A stretch of 64,000 nucleotides of DNA, from NCBI GenBank assembly GCA_022818135.1, contig JAFMSR010000019.1:4383357-4447356 (forward strand). The letters run 5' to 3'. Below, in pieces: positions 13,750 to 27,100 of the stretch; the stretch's first letter is position 1, and each line of letters starts with the position of its first letter. Source of the stretch: Saxidomus purpurata (lineage: Eukaryota > Mollusca > Bivalvia > Venerida > Veneridae). Both the position numbers and the translations under genes were made by a program. The notes beneath the pieces were generated by a model, which was not told where the DNA came from, did not search any database, and saw nothing but the letters and a program-made list of their open reading frames with translations.

Positions 13750-13786
13750 CTAAAAGAATTTCTTTGCTTGATTTTCTTTATTTTGC
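13750..13786 (-). CDS. LMAN1: LMAN1 last exon: C-terminal KKFF transport signal
   Basis: A TTTCTTTTTTATTTTTTCAG acceptor is followed by one base, then QNKENQAKKFF and TAG. Human LMAN1 ends SQQEAAAKKFF, also in a separate short last exon. The lysines serve COPI retrieval and the terminal phenylalanines serve COPII export. Position, phase and motif agree, so this confirms the 3' end of the gene. Confidence 0.88.
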
Positions 13787-16700
13787 CTGAAAAAATAAAA
13801 AAGAAACAGAATTATTTTCAATGGGAAATATAAAAGAATACCACTTTTTTTTTTTTAAAGATTTCACTATAAGCTGAAGAATGCTTTTCTCCAAGTGTTA
13901 AGACTCTTCAGGTCTGAAAGTACAGTTTCATTTACACAATATATCATACTTAAGTGGTATTGAAAGGGAAGCAACTCTGAAAAGCTACAGCAAACTGTTT
14001 AATGATGTAACACCTCCAGACATAAGGAATAAATTTTCTGGGCCAGATATCTTTTCATTTGTCATCCAATAAGAAAATGCTATATGGATATAGCATACCC
14101 TGGATATAAGGAACAAATTTAAACTGTTGAAAGGAATTCCTTACATTCAGGATTTACTGTATTTATAGAAAACAACCTTACTTTCACAGTTACCTATATA
14201 CCATTATATCCTATTTAACTAATATTAAAAGGGCAGTAACTGTGAAAAGCTATTTATAAATATAACCTTACTTCACACTTACCTATAAATCTTGACATTG
14301 TTCCATTAACTGTAAAGACAAGTAACTGTGAAAACAACCTATAAAAATAATCTTACATTTCAATTACCCTCTTTAAATGCAAAACCAATGATAAAAATCC
14401 TATTTAACTGTTACTCAACAGAAACAGTTACTTGATTTGCTTAAATTTATCAAGACCATTACCTAACTGTCAACAGTGACTTTGAAATTATTATATCTTT
14501 TTTAATCTTGACTATACCCAAGGGGAAAAATGGCAGATCGATGGAAAGAAGACATGAAATAGTTCACCGATATGATATAGCTATTTATAGAAAATAACCT
14601 AATCTTGCAACTATTTTAACCAATAAATCATCTGTTAACAAATATTCAACGGGAAGTAATTGTTACTGCCCATTTATAGTAAAGTGAGTTTTGACGTCAA
14701 ATTTACCTATAAACCATATATCCTATTAAAGATTTGAACAATTATTGCTAAAAGGCATCCACGTTGTTAAAAAAGTTGTAGTTTGTAATGTACTGAACCA
14801 CGGTAGCCTAAATTTTACAATATGATAATGAAATATTTTGCCAAAATATGCAAGACAGCTAGTTTACTAGTATTTTCCGAAAGGCCTCCATTTTTAATTT
14901 GTGCTGGCAACCTAACCTTAACATGACTCAAACAGGTATTCCTAATTAAACTGTTACTCAAAGGCAAGTAACGTGAAAAGGCTATTTATAGATCATACCT
15001 TACTGCAAACTTACCTAGGCAATATCAATTCAGATAGACGTTCAATGATATTTAAGAGAGAAATGTTAAGCTGTGAAGAAGAAATTTACAAAAGAATCAA
15101 TCTGTACTTAAAACTTACCTTTAAAACTACACTTAATTTAAAAGCATTACTTGTACAATTATTGTTAAAATGTTACATCCATGGTATAACCAGGGTTAGG
15201 TATTGGACAACTACCAGCAGCTTGAAAACAACAAAACCACCAACAAAATAAGTCCTGATTTTAGTAAAGAAATATATTTCTTCAAACTGTATGCAACTAT
15301 TAATTTTAGAACATTATAATCAATAAAAGTGTTCCAGTATAAATTCACTGGTAAAGTAGTATCAGTGCAGTCATGTTCAGATTGCATTGCCAAAGTAGAA
15401 AAGCAGTTGCAGACAGACATTCTTGATTTAATTCCAGAGATAAACAGATAGCTTATGTAAAAGAAGAAAATTTATTAAGAAGAATCAATCTTTGCTTAAA
15501 CTACTTAGATTTTTACTGCAATTGATTCAATAGCCTTTAGTTTTATATTCATGTTATTCAGTATGCAGTTTTTGAACAGTTATAATTTGTCAGTTAACAT
15601 AGGTCACTCCTGAGAGCAGCACTTTAAAGACTGTTTCTGAAGACATTCAGTTTCTCAGCAAAATTTGCTCGGCAAGCAGCTTTTAAGGACTATCGTTAAA
15701 ACAATAACCTGCAGATTTGGCTAGAATATTACCTGTGGTCTGTTAACAAGATGCGAAACATCAGATTTCACTATTCTAATAGTTTCCTGAACTTCATGCA
15801 TCGCCAGTTGCAACTGTGGGTTGGCTCCGCCCCCTCCTCCGCCTCCTTGCTGCACCTGCCCACCTCCCTGATTCATATTGGTCTGTATATAGTTGGCACG
15901 CTGCTGCACATCATTCACAACTTGTCTGAAAATGTTAAACAGTGTGAATTTTTACCAGTGTTTGATTTTTAATGTTTAAAAAATGTAACACAATACAGTT
16001 CCCCTACTAAGACCGCCCTCAATAATACCATCAAAAGGGGAGTGGTGGTGTAGAAGTTAAGGTGTCTGCTGCTCCTCCCGGAGGTTCCGGTTTCAAGTAC
16101 CACTGGGGTCACAACCCTACCTCCTCATATGATACCAGTACTGGTTTTTCCAGGAAGCGGACTCGAGAATGACTCGATAAGCTACAAGCTTTCTTCACAA
16201 TTGAGCTAAAATGAATTAGTATAAACTAATACCAACAAACATTTTGGAACTAATAGCCCATTTTGTAGTAAAAAGGTCTCAATCACTATTAAGACAACTT
16301 TACGCCCGTCTAAAGGGTAGTCTTATTACAGGAACTTTACTGTACAATGTTTTTTTTCTATATCCAGCTTAGCCGTCAGCCATTAGGACAGAGGACCCTC
16401 TTTTATTTTCTGCTAACTAATGAAATACTGTGCTCAATCAGTGAAGTACAGAGTGATGATACAGATATCATATCAGTGACAGTGTGAGTGATATAGGTCT
16501 GCCGGAACTACTTTTTTCGGTGGTGCATATACATAATTTAGCTTCTGTTTTAATAGTTAGCAAAAAAATAAAAGAAAATTTGTTTGTTTTAAGTGGATAT
16601 GGAATATATCTCAACTCAAAGTGATATAATTTTCACATTTTCATTGCGCTTTGCGCTCGAGAAAATATTACAATTGTATCACTTCTCAATGAGATATATT

Positions 16701-19700
16701 CCATAAACACTCAAAACAAACAAATATCCTCTATAAATCATCTGGCTAGAATCCTGTACAATCTCAATCCCCTTGCATAAACTGACTAGCCTCCTGTATT
16801 ATCTCATTTCCCTTACCTTATCTGTCTAGCCTCTTGTATTATGTCATTCTGTGTATTAAGCACTCTTTCTACCTCGTGTCTTTTGATGGTATCTATCTGA
16901 GGATAACCACCTCCTTGCTGGGCCTGTAAAATATTCAGAAACACACTTAGAAAACAAACCTTAACTACCACTTGTAGCGTTTGTTTCATACACAAAACAC
17001 AATGTTTTGACATTTGACAGAGAAGCTGTCCGTGACAACACAAGATGTGTTGATGTCATCAGAGTTTTAATTCAAGTACAATTAACTCTTCTAAGAGAAA
17101 AACTGTAGTTTATGTCATTACAGGGATCACGTTTGGGGGCGACGTGGGTGAAATAGTCGCCATTTCGCTGTCATCGCATAGAAAGGCGAAAACGAAGTCG
17201 CTCTATTTTTCGTAAACACTGACAATGTTTTCGAGTGTCAATCTTAATACCGCGCCCCTACTCGCTACCGTTCATTAAATCAGCTTTCATTGGTCAATAA
17301 AAAACGGTAAGCCAATAAAAAGCCGAGAGACAAAATAGCGATTTAAAGGTTGACATGTGCGTTTTGACATGAGTGTGTAATGTTTATTGTCAATTTAATA
17401 GTTGAGTAAACATCGATTATTAAACGGATAAGCATTGATCGGGAACAATGAGGACCAATTACACATGCTTACAATTAAACTGCCTGTTAAGATGCCAGTA
17501 AGTTCTTTGATCGTATTCACACGTTTTATTTATGCAGAGAATTTCTGACACTGCTTGTTCAGTTGTTGACCTTTTGCTGCATTTTTTTTATCTCGGTAAT
17601 AAATTCATTAATCGGTGATTAAAATCAGTAAGAAAAAGATTTTATAAAATATTTTATGCAATAACTTGCATTTCACTGTAAAAATGTTAAAAGCTCAAGG
17701 AACCCACAGAACACAACATTTCACCAAGAATGTTTATAATGAGAAAGAATTCTTAAAATAAAAAAGTTTGTTTTATGCAGTTGTTTTAGTATGAAAAGGG
17801 TATACTGATTTTACATTAAAAGTTATCAACGCGTTGTACAAACTTCTCCCTGTTCTGAAAAACTTCTCCCTAATGTCTCTGGAGGGAGAAGTCACTTCTC
17901 CCTATGAGTCTGGGCTAGCGTGATCCCTGCATTAGAGCCTGTTTTGCAATCACAAATAAATAAAATAGTAAGAATTCAAATGTATTTACCCCGCCTTGTG
18001 GTATAGCCACCCCGCCGGCTGACATCTGAGTCACTTTCGACAACACCAACTCCTGTCTTCCTACTAACTCATCAAATCTTTTACTCAGTTCTCTCAAAGT
18101 CTGATGTATGAAGTTCTGTCCCTCAAAGATCATTCGCAACTCACGGTCTGCCTGATTCTCGTATGCCTGGAAAATGTTCAGAAGTTGATTTCTAGCATTG
18201 TCAAAAGAATACGATTTGATAGAGTGTATCCACGACCTGGCATTTGTTTCGAGGCTGATAAACACTGTAAAAACTTTGAAACGCTCAGGTTTGTTTTTTA
18301 CCTTTCCAAGACTGAGTCGCTTTCAATCAGGAAAAATAACATGTATCATGTCAAAATTAGGGAAAATGAGTTTTTACTACTGTATGACCTTTATTCTTTT
18401 ACTACTGTATAACCTTTATTCTGTTTTATTTTATGTTTTTCCGTGGTTTATCAAAATATAACAGTGAATTATATCCCGATAAACTCACTGTCCACTCAGA
18501 GAAAATTATAAAAATGTTCTACCCGGATTAACGTCAAAATATATTCAGAGCGTAACGAACGCCAGAAACCATATGACGATGACGTCGTTAAAATGGCGTC
18601 ATGGTTGCTATGCTTTCTGATGAAGTATCGGACTAAAAGCAAATTTCGTCAGCTGTGACTTTGACACTGGTGGGTTAGTACAGCACTCAGACATAAATAG
18701 GGTACAATTACAGCTGCTGCCAATTGGAAATTTTATTTCAGTAATTTTCAGCCTCAATATTGGGAAAATAGGCTGATTTTTGCAACTGGGATGGGCCCAC
18801 TTTTGGACCCAAAATCTAACTTTGTCAGTATAATCTCACTTTTACCATGATCCTCTAATCATAGAAGTGTCAAAAAAGTTATTTTAGCAGCCAGCTGCAT
18901 GTACCAATGACCTTTACCACTACTATTACATACAAATACAGCATGACTGCATAAAAATTACCTGTTCTAGATTTTCACTCTGCTTGTCAGGATGCTGTTC
19001 ATTGTACCTGAAATATTTTATTGACAATGTACAGATTCAATAATTTGTAGGTTTGTTAGCGAGTATTTACCCTTTATTATATACTTTCATATTGCCCCGT
19101 TCACTTTGCCTTAGAGAGTTCGTTCAGTATTCTACGGTACTGCACGTTGGTAAGGAATGATACTGAAGGCTTGGCAAGGGGTCCCAGCGATAAGCTGTAC
19201 GGACTATTTTATTTGTTTGTAAACATCGTTTTACTGAGGTTTATATGTCAAGTGTGACCGTTTTTACAATTAAATAAACTACGGTCTTAAAATAAAAAGA
19301 AACTTCAATCGTTTTCAATAGACGTAAAAGAATTTCTTTTTTGAAAAGGTTCAATGTTTTAGGGCACGCAATCCAGTTCTGGTTAACCCCCCCCCGACCC
19401 CCCAAGTTACTGGTATGTAGTTCAGCCAAGTATTGATAAACAAAAGGAATGATGTTTGCATGTAGTCATAAGAAAGAAAAAACATTTTTAGAACCTAGAA
19501 ACATCAGTTGATGTATTCAATTCAAAGTACAAACCTGCATCCGTAGGAAATTCTTGCGTTTTCAAAAATCAAAACAAAAAACATGGCGGACGGCACTGAA
19601 ATTTCTACCGTACATCGCCAACGTTTCCCCAAAAGGATGCTGTTCATTGTACCAATAGAAAATAATTTTATTGACAAGTTGTGAAAAAAGATTCATTTAT

Positions 19701-21065
19701 TGTTTTTTCCTAAGGTCTTTGTTCAAAAGGTTTGACTTAGGTGAGTATTTCTTGAAAGGAATTTTTTGTAAAAAAAAAAGCCCGGCGGGGTTCCCCCCCC
19801 CACCAAAAACAAATCTATTCTACCCCCCCCCACCATGTATCAGTTAATGTTAAGATGACATTACATGGCTAATTTTATGCCCTGCTGTAAAACAAACGGG
19901 TGAGTATCTTTTTCCTTCCACTTCCTACATCATACTGGTGCTTTGAGATTAAATGAGATTCCCTGATAATCAACAGAAAGATTCCAAGTACTGCCTCAAT
20001 AGCCTATAGGACAGAGCTTTCGCTTTGTGTATGTTAGGTCATGGCTGCACCATACCAAAGACGTGATAAATTGAACTGACAGCTCCCCTGCTTGGGGCTC
20101 AGCATCAAAAAGGGTCATGTCAGTTAGATGTAGAGAAGCTTCCTGCTTCTGCCAAAAGGTAGGTACTTGGAACTGGATACCCTGTTTATCCCACAATAGC
20201 GTTGTAGCTTAGTTGTCTGTTGAATATATGCGACTTTAAATAAGTCTTCTTTATCTTTTAATCTTTGATCTCTGTTATACAATACAACTGTTTTAAACAA
20301 AATAAGATCCAAGCTCAGAAGTTTCATTGCAAACAAGGTGTTTTTTTAAACTATCTGAAACAACTGTCACCATTTACTTACTCTTTCTTTGCCTTTTCAA
20401 GTTGTTCATAATATTCTTCAAATTCTTTCTCATATTTGGCCCTCTCTGGGTCATCGATTGTTTGTTTGACCTCTAGACCAGGTGGGACCAATGAGTGAGT
20501 CAGGAATGCCACAACGTCATGATCATCTGTAACAATAATTTTGATTGGCTGAGAGATATTCGTTTGTTACTTTTATCTCAAAGGTTAGGATGAGATTTTG
20601 ATAAATAATATCTCAATGGTTAAGGAATCCTAAAACATTACACCCATCTGTAACAACTGCTCTGATTGGCTGAGAGATTTTGTTTCTTTGAATCTGAACG
20701 GTTGAGGAAACCAAAAGCATTTTGATTATTTGTAAAGATCAAGTTCATTGGCTGAGAAGATAAGTTACATTACATCTGAATGGTTGAGGAATTCAAGCAC
20801 ATTACAATCATCACTTTGATTGGCTGAGACATTTTTGTTACTCTTCAACTGGAGCATGGAATGTCAAATTGAGATTCTCTGTACTAAAACTTTCCATTGG
20901 CTTAAAAGTTTGGTTTCCAAATAGCCGATTGGATGAGAAACAGGTCATGATTTATCTGTATTAAAACACTTCCACTTCTTGAAAGACTCATATTCTAATA
21001 ATTGTTAAAGCTCTCCCCCCCCATTATATAAAAAAATTTTTTTTTTTAAAAAAAAAAAAACCCCC

Positions 21066-21113
<48 letters not shown>

Positions 21114-21135
21114 AAAAAAAAACCTAAACAAACTC

Positions 21136-21168
<33 letters not shown>

Positions 21169-24100
21169 TTAATCTGTGTAAATCGTATTTCCCCCCCCCC
21201 CCCCCCCCCCCCCCCTTTTAATTTAGGATAAACGTGGCAGAATTTTTTACCAATGGACCCTTTTTATATGCTATATTTTTAAAATCGTTTTTACATACAG
21301 TTTGAAGAACTTTATTTTTTTATCAAAATCTGAGAGCGAGCAGCAATCTGTAATCATAATATCTTACCAGCAAGTCCACCAGTAGCTGCACTAACACCAA
21401 AGTATCCAGCCTTCGGTAATTCCACATTCTCTGCCCTCAAACACAACTCAAAATCATCTTTGTTGTTCGTTAGTCCACTGTTGTAAAATACCTGAAAAAT
21501 ATAAAACAACGTTGTGAGCATTTGCTGTAATATTCAATTATGAAAACAAAAGCTGTTGTATTTAACAAATTCAGTACACCACAACAGGTGAGTAGGGGTG
21601 TGTAAGTTGTTAGCAAGTCGTCTGCACAAAGGTTCCTTTACTAAAAAAACCCCCAAAAAATTCATTATCAACATCCTTTTTTTACTGAAACTTCAGAGAT
21701 GGTGGACAGGCTATGGGTAAAAGCAAGTGTTTCAACAATATATCAGTGGTTATCAGGAAGGCAGTTCCGTCAATTCTTGATCTAGACTTCCATCGTAAGA
21801 TCGCGGAATGACTGCAAAACTGTCCTAACTTATATGAAATAAAGAAGGACTTACAACAGTTTTGCTGTCTACACTTGAGATATGTTCTATTTATAGACAC
21901 TGCTTGTTCCCTGTGCAGGGAGTTTTGTTTAGTCCTGGGGTACTTACTGTAAGAACTTTGTTGTAATACTCAATTTTGGCACGAATAGGGAATGGCTTAT
22001 TTCTGAAGTCTCTCATACACCCACCTAACTGCTGGTTAATTCCATCACTGAAAGTGAAATTATACCGAATAACAAATCACACCAAATAACATATCACACC
22101 AAATTACATATCACACCAAATAACATATCACACTGAATTACATATTATACCAAATAACATATCACACCAAATTACATATCACACCAAATTACATATTCCA
22201 CCAAATTACATATTCCACCGAATTACATATAACACCAAATTACATATGCCACTGAATTACATATCACACCAAATTACATATTCCACCGAATTACATATTC
22301 CATCAAATTACATATTCCACCAAATTACATATCACACCAAATTACATATTCCACCAAATTACATATCACACCAAATTACATATTCCACCGAATTACATAT
22401 CACACCAAATTACATATTATACCAAATTACATATCACACCAAATTACATATTATACCAAATTACATATTCCACAATGTTTATAATGTTACGTCACAAGTG
22501 ATTCACGAGAGTCGTCTGGCACAGTTTGGGTGCCAGGTTGATTTTTCCGACATGGGGAAAATCATCGACAATGCCAGAAAACCCACAGAATGACTTACTT
22601 TTGATGCTCATACTGTTTGGTCCCATCATTAACCATCGCCATCACGTACGGGTTGTTATGCTGAAAATACAGACAAAATATAAATGCACATTATTCAGTA
22701 TAAGACAATCAAGGGAGGTAATTGTCATTAGTACAACCTGTAAAGGGAGGTAACTGAAGTCATTCAATGCAGGAAACATGAGCAATGGAGGTTTTGCATT
22801 CTCTTTTGACAAACTGTTAAAACTGAAATGCACTTCATGCAAGGTGATGCTCACAGGAGAAGTATCAATGCACAGCAAGATACAAATATAAAACTTAACA
22901 GAAAATGTCTACCATAATCTCGCAGGAAAGAACCGAAATTAGTATCTTATATTAACTGAATTTTAAATATGTACATTAAGTAATATGCGAGTTCCTTACT
23001 TGTCAATGAAAATAGTATTTCAGTACATAAGCAGCTATGTTATTTGTAACTACTACAATGAAAGCACCTATCACTTTATCTAATTTTTGCCCTGCTGCCT
23101 GCCCTGCCATTTGTAAACCGTGAGATTCTGACTGTAAATCTTTGCATTCCGATCATGCTCTGCACTTTTTGGTAATCAGTCAGAAAATTTTCAGAGTGTC
23201 CCACTGATTGGTAAATGGTACATGGAAAAGTCCTAATTATTTTTTAACAGATATGCAGGCTGATCTCAATTGTATCAAAAAGTATTGCTCCCCAATATTT
23301 TGCTAAGCTTAAGTCCATGACATTGGGGGTTAAACTGAACATAAAATCATTCATATTTGACCATCTTTGGTAATAACAATTTTGTGGAACTGATCCATAA
23401 GTCGAGCAAACTCTTAATAGGCACTTTCAAGATCGTATTTGGTTGACTTATGGCCGAGTATTTACCATATACACAGTTCCCACATCCACAATATTTACTT
23501 CCCTTGTTCTACACTAGTTGTAACGGCAGAATCACTTTCAGGCAACAGGAACAATATAGCGACTCTATAAGCTTAAAGCTGTCATTTCTACAGAGAACTT
23601 TGAGAAGCAACATTCTAAACTAAAGTGTACTACTAAACAACCAAAGCTAGTTGAAAGCCAATTTTTGTTAATTAAATTATATTTTTTAGGACTGAAATGG
23701 TGATTTATCTAGTGCTACATGTATTAAATGATGTCAAGTATTTTGAAACTATAACCTAACACCAGTCTGACAGTCGTACTTTCTGATTGGCTGGAAAATT
23801 ACTTGATTTTTAAACTGACCAATCAGAGGCAAAAGATCAGTAGTACTGGTTTTCATTACTTTTTTGTTATCTTAGTCCCTGAAAATGCAGCTAAACATTT
23901 AAATGAATAAAAGTTCACTAAATAAATATCAACCTGAAACTAAAAAGCAAGTACATCATAGAAATACACACATAAAGTGCTCTCACAAAACCTTTAAGCA
24001 TTTACTAATAAAGCTGACAAGAGTTTTGAATTATTTGTGAAGGTCCAACAAAAACATTATTATAGCTTAATCAACCACTCTAGGTGATCCATACCCCCCA

Positions 24101-27100
24101 CCATTGCACCTCAACATTCAGAATGAGGAATTAGACTGTACAAGGGGACATAATTCAAAATTAAACCTTAGTTGAGTTATGCACCTTACAATGTTCACAT
24201 GTGTTGTACAAAGCTTGAAAGTACTTTGTATTTTATTAAGGGTCAAAGCTGGATGTGCCTTAACCTTAATATAAATCGATACACTGATACTGTTTTTTTT
24301 TATTTTGACTGTATTAAAGAAATGTCCACTGAAAACGAATTGTGACAAAAAAACTAAACAACAATAACAACAACTTATAGTACAACAACTGTGAAACAGC
24401 TAGAAACAGAAAAAATGTAATTTTGAAACAATTTAAGTCTAATTTTGTATTTCCGTAACAGTCACTAACTATACCTTCTACAGTAAATTCCTAATCAAAC
24501 ACAACATGTATCCAGTTTAATCTATGAATTTTTATAGCATGGTTTTAAATAATTTATAACAAAATGAAGTTGATGTCAGTGGTATTTTATATTCTGACAA
24601 CAGCTATGTATAACATATTAAGGATGGAATGAAAATTTCAGGTATCTCAAGACGTTTGCTTCAATCTTACTCACTAAAATGTTCAAAGGTTTACATGTTT
24701 TTTATCTATATTTTTTTTATAAGTATGTGAAACTATACATTTTTCAAAAAGGTTTACATACAACGTACCTTTCAACCAATAAGAAATACCCAAACCTTTG
24801 AAGAATTTAGTAAATGGATTTTTGTGCAAGCTGGTAGCTACCTAAAGGACTGATTTTAATTTTGTGAAAACAGATTAGAACTAACAACAACACAACTTAC
24901 TCTAGGCTTTCCTGTCTGGGCAGCCATTGCCTGTTTCAAAATAAATGAAGCAAAAATGTCTTTATTTTCCTTAAAGCTGACACTATTTCTTAATTATCTT
25001 AATATTCTACTATACTTCCCTGTCTCAGCAGTCGTCCGTTTGACTAATGTTCCTTAAAGCTGGAAAGTTTTCTTTTAACTTCTATATCTGGATTACTTTC
25101 CTGTTTTTGGGACAATGTAAATGTTGTCTGTTTCAAAATAAATGGAACAAAAAAATTGCCTCTATTTTCCTCTGAACATTAGTGTATTGTGCAGGTTTCA
25201 AATTCAATGAAGCATGCCTATGAGTAGTGAGTGCTTTTTTTTACCTAGGATAGTTTCCTTTCAAATCAACAATTCAAGGCACACAAAAATAAAAAGTATT
25301 TTAAGTATTTATTTTTTAAACAAAAAAGGTCTTTGTTTTAAAATAGATGAAACATTATTCTCAAAGCTGTCACTTTTTCCTAATATGTTATGAGAACATT
25401 TCCTTTATTGGCATCAGCTGTCCATTTCAAAAATTGATAAAACATTCCAATAAAGCCAACCCCTTTCCCTACATGTATATTCATTCCATAAACCTTTAAC
25501 TTCAAAAGCCACACTTTAAACAATGAAATTATGGTGGTGAAATCTGGGGTTTTGTTTGGAGCACTTTATGTGTGTTATTTTCCATACTGCTTATTGTTAC
25601 ATTTATTCAACTTTAATGATATTGTATGTTTTCTATAAAAGTTCAAGTAGGTTTATTCACAGCATGCAATGCCATGGTATTTGATTTTTGTATTAGTTAT
25701 TTATAGCAACAGACTCCCATATATAGTGTACAATGAAGCAAAAACTACCCAAAAAAGCAAATACATTTTTGTACTATGAATTGAATATATATGTATATAG
25801 ATATATGAAAACTTTGAATTCCTCCACCAAGCATGAGACCAACATAGTACTGATATAATGATAAGAAATAGTAAAACCTAGTTGTGAAACTAAAGAGCCC
25901 CCCAAAGCGTTCAGCACTGAAGAATCAGATATTACACAGTTATTACTCTGTCCAAATATTATTCTTTCTCCTTTTTTTTTTGTGGTGGGCGGAGAGGGAG
26001 GGGGTTTTATCTGTATTAACATATGAGACATGTACACATTCATGCCTACAGGGTACAACTGTCACAGTGCCTCCCACTACATCTTTCAAATTTTACACAT
26101 ACAAACAGTGCCTCATTCATAACTACATTAAGCAAACTCTTCACACACATGCAGTGTTCTTCTACAAGCTCTCCAATACATTGCATTTAACCTCAGACAA
26201 TTATATATTATATACATGATAAACACCAGTTTCCTTTCTGAATAAACAACTCTACGACCAGGTAAAATCTGTTATAAGACTACAGTTTCAAAGCCTAAAC
26301 TTTGTTCCAAAATTCAATTTTTTTCTATGGAGTCTGTTGGACAAGTCCATTTTTTGAAATGGACACTAACATGGACTGGTTGGGGGTCTGGATTAGTAGA
26401 CGAAGGACTTGAACTTTACCCCAAAATGCAAATATGTTTGTGGACTCAAAATAATTGAAAATAAGACTGAAAACAGCTAAACGTTTCTGTGAATAATTCA
26501 CAGCATCAAAATTTTGGCAAAATTTACGCTTCCTCTATCTTGCAACTTGATAAGAAGATGGGCAAGTTCATTTTAGAAACTTGAAGATGGGCAAGTCCAT
26601 TTAAGAAACTTGAAGATGGGCAAGTCCATTTTAGAAACTTGAAGATGGGCAAGTCCATTTTAGTAACAGGCTTATCAGGGTCTGGATTAAGACATGACTT
26701 AGTGCTGCTTCAACAGATTCTTGGTTTGTCTCGTCTATTTAGGCATTTAATTTCAACAAAAGAATATATGAACACCCTGGGCCCACCCCCCCATCCCAAT
26801 CAGTTTTGATTACACAATCTACAAACAGAGTTTAGTGGCTTAAGATTTCAACAGTTTATATGTACCGGCGCATTTTGGTTGTGCTGTAAAATAAAGAACA
26901 AGAAGATTCTACCGTAACCATGGTAACTGTAAAAGGTTGAGTTAATGGCAACAAAACCAGGGTGCAGTGGTAGCGCATTTCCCTCAGGATCGGAGGGTCC
27001 CAGGTTCGATCCCTACCAGTGCCAAGTAGTGCAAGTGTCCTTAGGCAAGCCACAGATACATTTATATTCCACAGTACCCATCTCTCTTACTTCAAAGTTG

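Noticed and set aside
15187..15250. Hydrophobic minus-strand stretch (FKLLVVVQYLTLVIPW) as the LMAN1 transmembrane exon
   Set aside because: Phase does not match exon 13, the luminal CPxxPxC part is missing and the donor is poor.
22246..22593. 115-residue repetitive reading frame (NYISHQITY type)
   Set aside because: Pure product of the 17-bp minisatellite; all frames stay open because of the unit composition.
26856..27053. 65-residue minus-strand frame (GTGRDRTWDPPILRE)
   Set aside because: Reverse reading of a tRNA-SINE B box; a common false gene in animal genomes.
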